From contig JAUWJN010000134.1 in the NCBI GenBank assembly GCA_030607655.1, positions 1 through 6,952 on the forward strand: a stretch of DNA of 6,952 bases. Direction: 5' to 3'. This DNA comes from a bacterium. Its GTDB lineage: Bacteria; Armatimonadota; Zipacnadia; Zipacnadales; Zipacnadaceae. The position numbers and the translations under genes are program-made. The stretch's first letter is position 1. The number at the start of each line of letters is the position of its first letter. This document shows, piece by piece, positions 1-5,284 of the stretch. The notes below the pieces were generated by a model. The model was not told where the DNA came from. It saw only the letters and a program-made list of their open reading frames with translations, and did not search any database.

Positions 1-482
1 GGCTGCAACTCAGGCAGCGGCTGGAGAATATCGCCTCGCCCCGTCATCAGTAAGGTCCCGCCCATCAGAAATAGCGGCACATCGCTGCCTATCTCAGCGG
101 CTAGCTGGTGCAGGAGCTGTGCGGCCCGCGGCTGCGAGCTAAGCTCACTTAGGCCCCGCAGCCCCGCCGCCGCATCGCTGCTACCGCCGCCCAAGCCCCG
201 CCCAACCGGAATTCTCTTGATAAGCTCAATCTCTACTCCCGGCGGTTCCCCGACTGAATTGATGAAAGCTTCGGCCGCCTGATAACATAAGTTGTCAGCG
301 CCACCCGGCACCTCGTAGCCGCAGCTACCTAGAGTTATTCCCCGACCAGTCGGGCGTAGGTGGAGGGTGTCGGCCAGCGAGATACACTGCACCACACTGT
401 GCAGTTCGTGGTAACCGTTCGGGCGGCTGCCCACCACCTCCAGAGTCAAATTGACTTTGGCAAAAGCTTGTAACGTTATCAT
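1..482 (-). CDS. ispE: 4-diphosphocytidyl-2-C-methyl-D-erythritol kinase, N-terminal part (cut by window edge)
   Basis: IspE is a cytoplasmic GHMP-family kinase. It phosphorylates the 2-hydroxyl of CDP-methylerythritol with ATP, in the MEP route to isoprenoids. I translated this gene by hand because it runs off the left edge. About 160 codons are visible, somewhat more than half of the usual 280-300 residues. Family marks are the N-terminal AFAKVNLTLEV (6-16), GYHEL (23-27), the ATP-binding glycine loop IPVGRGLGGGSSDAAAG (91-107) and GSDVPLFLMGGT (132-143). The loop has R95 where many homologues have a small residue. The ATG at 482 is chosen because the protein then begins exactly where IspE proteins do. 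No good ribosome-binding site is visible, and an in-frame GTG at 500 is an alternative. It lies 21 bases after rsmA in the same direction and the same reading frame, so it is probably cotranscribed. The identification is certain; the C-terminus is not seen. Confidence 0.96.
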   Translation of the reverse strand, partial: MITLQAFAKVNLTLEVVGSRPNGYHELHSVVQCISLADTLHLRPTGRGITLGSCGYEVPGGADNLCYQAAEAFINSVGEPPGVEIELIKRIPVGRGLGGGSSDAAAGLRGLSELSSQPRAAQLLHQLAAEIGSDVPLFLMGGTLLMTGRGDILQPLPELQ

Positions 483-503
483 CTGGGACAGTAGGGCCAC
501 CCG

Positions 504-1355
504 CTAGGTCTGCTTCGTCACCATATCTAAAGCGTTTCCCAACCTGATGAACTCGTCAAAATCCAGAGTCTCGCCGCGGCGCTGCCCATCCAAGGCGGCC
601 GCCGCTAAGATTGCGTCCGTTTGTTCATCAGTCAGTTCCAGATTGTCCGCTGTCCTCAGCGAATTACGCAGGGTCTTGCGTCGGTGGGCAAAAGCACCAC
701 GCACTGCCGCAAAGAAGGCCACCGGTTCGGTTATCTGCGGCGGTGGCTCGGCACGAGCCACTAAGCTCAAGGTCATTGATTTGACTTCTGGCTGCGGCCA
801 GAACGCCGCCGGGGGCAACGTGCATATCGCACTCACCTGGGCCGCGTAATATCGGCAAAATAATGTCAAGGGGCCGTATTGCTTGGTGCCTGGTTCCGCC
901 CGCAGTCGTTGCGCCACTTCATATTGGACAGTAACAACCAGAGCAACGAACCCGGGCCGGCTCTGCAGCAGTTTGCCGAGAATCGGTGAGGTAATATAGT
1001 ACGGCAAATTACCCACCGCCACTGCCCTCTCTCCACCCATTTGCTCGTCCGTCTGCAGAAAGTCCTCTTCTCTAATCTCTACCGCTGGTACATCCGCAAA
1101 CAGCCAGCGCAATGCCCGGGCTAGAGTCGGGTCAGTCTCAAAAGCGATTATCTGATAATCGGCGTCGGCCAAGGGCACAGTCAACGCTCCCAGCCCGGCC
1201 CCAATTTCCATTACTTCTCGCGGCGAGAACTTCATCGCCGCCTCCACAATGCGGCCAGCCGCCGTCTCGTCTAGCAGAAAGTTCTGGCCCAGGGACTTGC
1301 GAGGCCGCAAATCAAAGTGCCGCCTCAGCCACCCCGTTCTGCGCTTCAGCGGCAT
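504..1355 (-). CDS. rsmA: 16S rRNA (adenine(1518)-N(6)/adenine(1519)-N(6))-dimethyltransferase RsmA (KsgA)
   Basis: This enzyme dimethylates two adjacent adenines in the 3'-terminal hairpin of 16S rRNA, using S-adenosylmethionine, late in 30S assembly. The 283-residue protein has the Rossmann methyltransferase core in the usual order: KSLGQNFL (20-27), the SAM-binding loop EIGAGLGALT (50-59), acidic E73 at the end of the second strand, EEDFL (96-100), and the catalytic NLPYYI (116-121). An RNA-binding helical C-terminal region follows, with the typical GAFAHRRKTLRNSL segment. Length is normal for the family. The frame is open up to a GTG at 1394, which would add 13 residues (MGAQQPEPVDIRR). 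I prefer the ATG at 1355 because it leaves the usual 19 residues before KSLGQNF and suits the predicted transcript start near 1401. Neither start has a clear Shine-Dalgarno. The stop is TAG at 504-506. ispE follows immediately, an rsmA-ispE neighbourhood also common in Gram-positive and related genomes. Confidence 0.96.
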   Translation of the reverse strand: MPLKRRTGWLRRHFDLRPRKSLGQNFLLDETAAGRIVEAAMKFSPREVMEIGAGLGALTVPLADADYQIIAFETDPTLARALRWLFADVPAVEIREEDFLQTDEQMGGERAVAVGNLPYYITSPILGKLLQSRPGFVALVVTVQYEVAQRLRAEPGTKQYGPLTLFCRYYAAQVSAICTLPPAAFWPQPEVKSMTLSLVARAEPPPQITEPVAFFAAVRGAFAHRRKTLRNSLRTADNLELTDEQTDAILAAAALDGQRRGETLDFDEFIRLGNALDMVTKQT

Positions 1356-1407
1356 GCGCCGGATGTCAACTGGCTCGGGCTGCTGCGCTCCCACCGTTAG
1401 TGAGAAG

Positions 1408-1434
1408 TTTATACGAATCCAGCAACGTTGTCAA
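1408..1434 (-). promoter_or_regulatory. Probable sigma-70-type promoter for rsmA-ispE
   Basis: Read on the minus strand, TTGACA (1434-1429, perfect -35) is followed after 15 bases by TATAAA (1413-1408). The alternative hexamer TAAACT has the preferred 17-base spacing. The transcript would start near 1401, giving a leader of about 46 bases to the ATG at 1355, or only about 6 to the GTG at 1394. The -35 overlaps a GTTG/CAAC-rich partial palindrome at 1423-1435. The call rests on sequence resemblance only. Confidence 0.55.
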
Positions 1435-1507
1435 CCTTAGGCTGAACGGGGAGGACTGGCGGTCGGCAAGGGGAAAAGGCACCTATTGTCCCCACAGGTC
1501 TGTAGCA

Positions 1508-3091
1508 ATGAGTTCATCAGCAAAAGATATTATCTGCCACCGACGGTATCTGCTGGCTCTAGTGATCGTGTGCTTGCTAGCCGTCGGTATAGGGATAGCC
1601 TCCAGCCGACGTGACCCTTATCTGCGGACTTATGATGCCGGCAACTATGCCGAAGTAGCCCGCAATATCCTGGCCGGCCGAGGTTTCACCAGCCAGGTAG
1701 TGAGCAACTTCTACCAGCCCTACCCCCAGGTGCGCCATCCGGAAGACCGCCGGGCCTCATCCTGGTCGCTGGTCCTTGCCCTGAGCCTCCTGCTACTGGG
1801 CAAGAGCACCTTTGCCCTTAAGCTGCCGAATCTGCTGTTAGGGCTACTGATTTGCCCCCTGTTAGTTTACTTTCTGGGGCGGGCTATGCGGATGGCGCCA
1901 CCAGCCGCCTTCGCGGGAGCTATTCTGTTTCTATCTTGGCCTCATTGGCTTCAAGCCTCTCTGACCGCAGAGGCCGACGTGTTGTTCACCGGCTTGACGA
2001 TTCTAATACTACTTCTGATTGTTGCTAGCCACCAGCACATTGGCTGGATACTGCTCGCCAGCGCACTGTTGGGCCTGAGCTACACCGTCAAGCCTGCTGC
2101 TCTATTTCTGGTCGTGCCGCTGGGGCTATACTCCTGGCTGGCACTGCGCTCGGTGCCGACCCGCCAGCGCGCCCAGTGGCTGGTGGCCGCCTTACTAGTT
2201 ACCCTGGTCGCTGCCTCGCCGATGCTGGTGCGCAACTATATTGCCTTCGGTAGCCCCTTATATTCCACCAACCTCTACACGGCTGGCCAGATGGGGTTTG
2301 ATGATTCGGGCCGGGCCCTGATGCATGTTTACTGGGACGAACAGCTCCCCTCCTTACCACAGGCTCTTCGTACCCACGGCCTGGCCGGCCTACTCACAAA
2401 GACAGGGAATCAACTAGTAGCTGCTACGCGCAATATCTTCGGCGGCGTAGGGCTATTCTTCCTGGTACCCTGTCTGCTGGTGCTGATAGGTCGCCGGAGT
2501 AATCGCCGGCTGCGGCTAGGGTGGCTAGCCCTGGGGATATGGGTGGTAGAGTTGGCTGTGCTGTGGGCCATTCGGCCGCGCTTGCTGCTGCCCTTTCTGC
2601 CCCTAGTCACCCTGAGTGCTGGCGCTGGTGGCCTGGCTTTAGCCGAGCGGTTTATGCGCCGCCCCCGCTATGCCGCCAGCCTCCTGCTAAGCATTGTGAT
2701 GGTGATAGCTGGGGTCGGTACTGGGGGATATTGCTGGTGGCATTATCAACACCAAGCTGACCGTACAGTTCTAGCTTCATACCTAACAGCAGCCAACTGG
2801 ATAGGAGGCAACCTGCCGGCCGGCACAGTAGTAATGTCGCATCACCCATACCTGGTGCGCTTCTACAGTGACCATCCGCTGGTGCAGATTCCCTTCGACC
2901 GGCCAGAGAAGATAGCGCAAGTCATAAGCCACTATGGGGTGAGTGCGGTAGTGGTGCAACAATCGCCACCCCCGCAACGGTGGGCTAGCGAGCTGCCGCG
3001 GAGTGAACTGGCGGAGATTGCCCACCACCGAGGGTGGCAGGTTGTGTATGAAGCGGGGGAAGTGGAAGTTCACACCGCATTAGACGAGTAG
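1508..3091 (+). CDS. GT-C fold membrane glycosyltransferase, PMT/ArnT-like (GT39-type)
   Basis: This 527-residue polytopic membrane protein resembles bacterial members of the PMT/ArnT superfamily, which move a sugar from a polyprenyl-phosphate donor to a lipid or protein on the outer face of the inner membrane. A short basic N-terminus leads into TM1 (about 14-32). The first extracytoplasmic loop has D43-A-G-N-Y47, followed by AEVARNILAGRGFT (48-61) and an HP pair at 77-78. The D-x-x-x-Y spacing matches the DE-x-x-Y loop carrying the catalytic Asp in this superfamily. About ten more hydrophobic segments follow, then a soluble C-terminal domain from about residue 415 with VVMSHHPYLVRFYS. The upstream frame is open to 1112, but that part lies antisense to rsmA. 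ATG 1508 is the first start giving a normal N-terminus; its AGG ribosome site is weak. The gene stands alone, divergent from rsmA and convergent with epsI. Donor and acceptor cannot be told from sequence. Confidence 0.85.
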   Translation: MSSSAKDIICHRRYLLALVIVCLLAVGIGIASSRRDPYLRTYDAGNYAEVARNILAGRGFTSQVVSNFYQPYPQVRHPEDRRASSWSLVLALSLLLLGKSTFALKLPNLLLGLLICPLLVYFLGRAMRMAPPAAFAGAILFLSWPHWLQASLTAEADVLFTGLTILILLLIVASHQHIGWILLASALLGLSYTVKPAALFLVVPLGLYSWLALRSVPTRQRAQWLVAALLVTLVAASPMLVRNYIAFGSPLYSTNLYTAGQMGFDDSGRALMHVYWDEQLPSLPQALRTHGLAGLLTKTGNQLVAATRNIFGGVGLFFLVPCLLVLIGRRSNRRLRLGWLALGIWVVELAVLWAIRPRLLLPFLPLVTLSAGAGGLALAERFMRRPRYAASLLLSIVMVIAGVGTGGYCWWHYQHQADRTVLASYLTAANWIGGNLPAGTVVMSHHPYLVRFYSDHPLVQIPFDRPEKIAQVISHYGVSAVVVQQSPPPQRWASELPRSELAEIAHHRGWQVVYEAGEVEVHTALDE

Positions 3092-3106
3092 CTATCAAAC
3101 GGCTGC

Positions 3107-3152
3107 CTCACCCCTAGCCCCGCACCGTCCCGGAGAGGGGGACTGGGGAGAG
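3107..3152. repeat. Imperfect palindromic repeat in convergent intergenic gap (possible bidirectional terminator)
   Basis: Between two converging stop codons lies CTCACCCCTAGCCCC (3107-3121), facing GGGGGACTGGGGAGAG (3137-3152). The arms pair imperfectly. A smaller perfect hairpin, GTCCC (3127-3131) with GGGAC (3139-3143), sits inside. The wording closely resembles a dispersed CCCCTAGCCCCCTCTCCC...GAGAGGGGGAC element seen in many environmental bacterial genomes. The left arm here is degenerate, as if the copy had decayed. There is no T-run, so an intrinsic terminator role is only a possibility. Confidence 0.5.
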
Positions 3153-3168
3153 CAACAGGGCCTACCCG

Positions 3169-3816
3169 CTAACTGTTCTCATCTTGATACCAGAACTTTA
3201 CCGCGTGGGGATATACCTGCTGAAGGAACCACACCAGCCGCTGGCGAGCCGCTAGCAGGTCGCCCCCGGTTAGGGTACTGAGACTGATGACAAGCCCGCC
3301 GGCGCCGCGGGGACCGGTGGCTACTTTCCAGCCCTGCATAGCCCAGTCGCCGGTGGTGCCACCCGGGTGGCAGAAGCTGAATATAGCCAGCAACTCCGTC
3401 TCGTCTTTTTGCACTTGCAGCAGCCGAGCCTCCAGCGGTGCTGAAGTAGATGACTCGGGCGGCACCGGGACCTGAAGTTGCTTGTCAGTAACAATCTGCC
3501 AGCCCTGGGCGGGATAGCAGCCCGCGGGGGAGTGAATGCTGCGCCAGTCAGACCCATATATCAAACTCAACTTGACTGAACTGGTCTCGCTGACATAGCG
3601 GCGTTCTGCCATGGCATCGGCCTCCAAGAAGCGGTAGATGCTCTGGTCCGTGGGCAACTGCTTGGCCTTATAGGGGCCTATTTCCATCGGTACCGCCGCG
3701 AAGTCAGGACTATACTGGGCCGGGGACTTACGCATAACGTGTGCTAGGTGTGCCGCCACTGCCGCCGCCAGTATTACCACTACTATAGTTACATGTCGTC
3801 GCGAAGCTGCCAACAA
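3169..3816 (-). CDS. epsI: EpsI-family exosortase-associated protein
   Basis: EpsI proteins are membrane-anchored, mainly periplasmic, and accompany exosortases, often at exopolysaccharide loci. Their biochemical role is not settled. The 215-residue product has a basic N-terminus, one hydrophobic anchor (about 9-27) and a soluble domain with the family signature HSPAGCYPAQGW (95-106), including C100. A second motif, FCHPGGTTGDWAMQGWKV, follows, and the C-terminus has WFLQQVYP. Length is usual for stand-alone EpsI. The start is TTG at 3816: GGAAAGGGAC (3830-3821) is a good ribosome site about 5 bases upstream, and the next Met (residue 28) would remove the anchor. The TTG at 3813 is a near-equal alternative. 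The start lies inside the exosortase gene with a 28-base overlap, so the two are probably translationally coupled. It is the last gene of the operon, ending in TAG. I use epsI as a family name, not as proof of orthology to a particular eps locus. Confidence 0.88.
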   Translation of the reverse strand: MLAASRRHVTIVVVILAAAVAAHLAHVMRKSPAQYSPDFAAVPMEIGPYKAKQLPTDQSIYRFLEADAMAERRYVSETSSVKLSLIYGSDWRSIHSPAGCYPAQGWQIVTDKQLQVPVPPESSTSAPLEARLLQVQKDETELLAIFSFCHPGGTTGDWAMQGWKVATGPRGAGGLVISLSTLTGGDLLAARQRLVWFLQQVYPHAVKFWYQDENS

Positions 3817-4691
3817 CCCAGTCCCTTTCCGACCAGAAACAGTCCCGCCAGACCGAAGGCAAAGACCAAGATCCCCGAGAAGCTGTGAAAAAAGCCCTCA
3901 GCGGTGGCTGGTCCGAGAGTTTGGCCGAGTGTTAAGGTAACGAATATACGAGCTGTATTAGCTAACAGTGCCACGGGTATAGAGGCTATGAATAGTACTA
4001 TCTTCTTGCTTAGTGGCGCTACTACTATATACCCCAGCAGCGCCGCCAGAGCCGACATAGCAATCAAGGATTTAAGCCCGCTGCACGCGATGGCCACCTC
4101 AAAATTGTATATCGGCGTGTGTATGGTAGTACCTTCAATGATAACCTCTGCCCCGGTGGCATAAGCCAATCGTCCGGCTAGATTGGCTCCCAATAGCTGG
4201 AGGGGTTGGGCAAACTGGTCAATCAACAGCCGGGCCAGCGGCACCATAAAAACAAGAAAGCCCACGGGGAAAGCTACTGCCCGCGCCGTGGGCCAACCCC
4301 ACAGCCAAATCACCAGCCCGAACACCGTGGCTATCAGGGCAAACCCCGAAGGGAAATGCACATCGAACCAGGTAGCCACCACATGCAATAACAACGCCCC
4401 TACTACCACCGGCGGTCCCCACCGAAAATTCTCCTGCGGCAAGTCCTTGAGGTGCTGACGTTGCCGGTACAATAAATAAGCGCTGATCAGGGGAATAAGA
4501 AAGCCATGGCCGTAGTACTCACTCTTATACCAGCGCTCCACCATCCAGATAAGTAAGTACCCATAAGCCAGCCCAACAGCAACGGCGATGGCGACCAATA
4601 GCCAGAACGAAGGCGCGCCGGCCGAGTCGGTTTGCCGATCGTTGCCGCTCGGCTGCTTGCGGACAGAGGTATCCATCCTATCACCGACCAT
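3789..4691 (-). CDS. xrt: Exosortase (exosortase/archaeosortase family membrane transpeptidase)
   Basis: Exosortases are polytopic membrane cysteine enzymes. They cut, and probably transfer, proteins with a C-terminal PEP-CTERM-type sorting signal at the outer face of the inner membrane. This 300-residue protein has about eight hydrophobic segments and all three expected catalytic positions: Cys203 in IACSGLKSL (201-209), Arg248 in IPVALLANTARIF (238-250) and His269 in FFHSFSGILVF (267-277). The N-terminal YGHGFLIPLIS (60-70) is also typical. EpsI is encoded separately rather than fused. Starts: ATG 4691 lies one base after the upstream stop (TAAGATG), which suggests translational coupling. 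ATG 4676, five codons later, has GGTGATAGG just before it and is a real alternative. An open extension to a GTG at 4790 would lie wholly inside the upstream gene and add nothing conserved. The subtype (XrtA and so on) cannot be assigned, and no PEP-CTERM substrate is in the window. Confidence 0.93.
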   Translation of the reverse strand: MVGDRMDTSVRKQPSGNDRQTDSAGAPSFWLLVAIAVAVGLAYGYLLIWMVERWYKSEYYGHGFLIPLISAYLLYRQRQHLKDLPQENFRWGPPVVVGALLLHVVATWFDVHFPSGFALIATVFGLVIWLWGWPTARAVAFPVGFLVFMVPLARLLIDQFAQPLQLLGANLAGRLAYATGAEVIIEGTTIHTPIYNFEVAIACSGLKSLIAMSALAALLGYIVVAPLSKKIVLFIASIPVALLANTARIFVTLTLGQTLGPATAEGFFHSFSGILVFAFGLAGLFLVGKGLGCWQLRDDM

Positions 4692-4692
4692 C

Positions 4693-5259
4693 TTATTCGG
4701 CACGAGTCCTACGCTTATGAGTGCTACGCGAACGCCGCCGGCGGATGAAACCGCTGCGTGCCAAGTACGTGACCGCCCCCAGTCCAGCACCTATCAGGAT
4801 TACTATAAATACCCAGACTAGACTTGCCCCCATATCTATCGCCCGCTGCATTGCCCCAATAGTGGTCTGCCCCAGGGACTGCAGGGCCAACTCTACTCGG
4901 GCAAGGAACGAAGAGGGCATTACCTGGTGGCTGGAAAGGCTACGCCGGGCTATGCTGGTAATAACTATATTGGTCAGGCCAGCTGCCACTAAGGTCGCCA
5001 AAGCACCCAAACCGGCAGATCGGGCCAGTTTCTTGTAGTCTAACTTGGAACTCCGGGATTTGTGACGTACGCGATGACTGTGTGACCAATCAGCTCCGCA
5101 GTATGGGCAAACGCGGGCGGCGACTGGTATCTTCTCGCCACAATAACAAACGCGGTACTGCTTACGACCGCACTGCGGACACATCTCAGCGCCCTCCAGA
5201 GCGGCGTCACATTTGTAGCATCTGTCGGCCCCTAATTCTTCGCTATCCACCGCACCCAT
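4693..5259 (-). CDS. Double zinc-ribbon protein with two membrane segments, function unknown
   Basis: I do not recognise a named family for the whole protein. The 188 residues begin with two zinc-ribbon knuckle pairs. The first has C14-x2-C17 and C27-x2-C30 (CPQCG). The second has C38-x-C40 and C51-x2-C54 (CPYCG). A basic linker (63-80) leads to TM1 (about 83-104), a 40-residue loop, TM2 (about 146-167) and a very basic tail with RRRR at 173-176 and KRR at 182-184. The positive charges on both flanks predict that zinc ribbons and tail face the cytoplasm. Such ribbons can bind nucleic acid or protein; here they may be structural. It sits 25 bases after the glycosyltransferase stop and one base before the exosortase start. 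Start choice: ATG 5259 is preferred. An in-frame GTG at 5292 overlaps the upstream stop (GTGAGTAA) and would add 11 residues. Neither has an ideally spaced ribosome site. Confidence 0.75.
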   Translation of the reverse strand: MGAVDSEELGADRCYKCDAALEGAEMCPQCGRKQYRVCYCGEKIPVAARVCPYCGADWSHSHRVRHKSRSSKLDYKKLARSAGLGALATLVAAGLTNIVITSIARRSLSSHQVMPSSFLARVELALQSLGQTTIGAMQRAIDMGASLVWVFIVILIGAGLGAVTYLARSGFIRRRRSRSTHKRRTRAE

Positions 5260-5284
5260 TGCTACTGCGTCTATCCCCTTTCGG

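Noticed and set aside
1112..1507. In-frame upstream extension of the plus-strand glycosyltransferase (about 132 extra codons)
   Set aside because: It lies antisense to rsmA, is rich in Pro/Ser/Ala without domain character, and would place a non-membrane, low-complexity segment before the typical short basic N-terminus and TM1.
3092..3168. Search of the convergent gap for a small gene or RNA
   Set aside because: Only 77 bases, with no start plus ribosome site. The palindromic repeat explains its structure.
4183..4458. Open frames antisense to the exosortase and glycosyltransferase (for example 4183-4458, 5439-5999, 4721-5038 on plus)
   Set aside because: They mirror real membrane-protein genes. 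Their compositions (many Thr, Asn, Arg, Ser) are the expected reverse complement of hydrophobic codons, and no motif or ribosome site supports them.
4692..4790. Exosortase start at GTG 4790
   Set aside because: The extra 33 residues lie wholly inside the zinc-ribbon gene and carry no exosortase character. The ATG one base after that gene's stop is far more natural.
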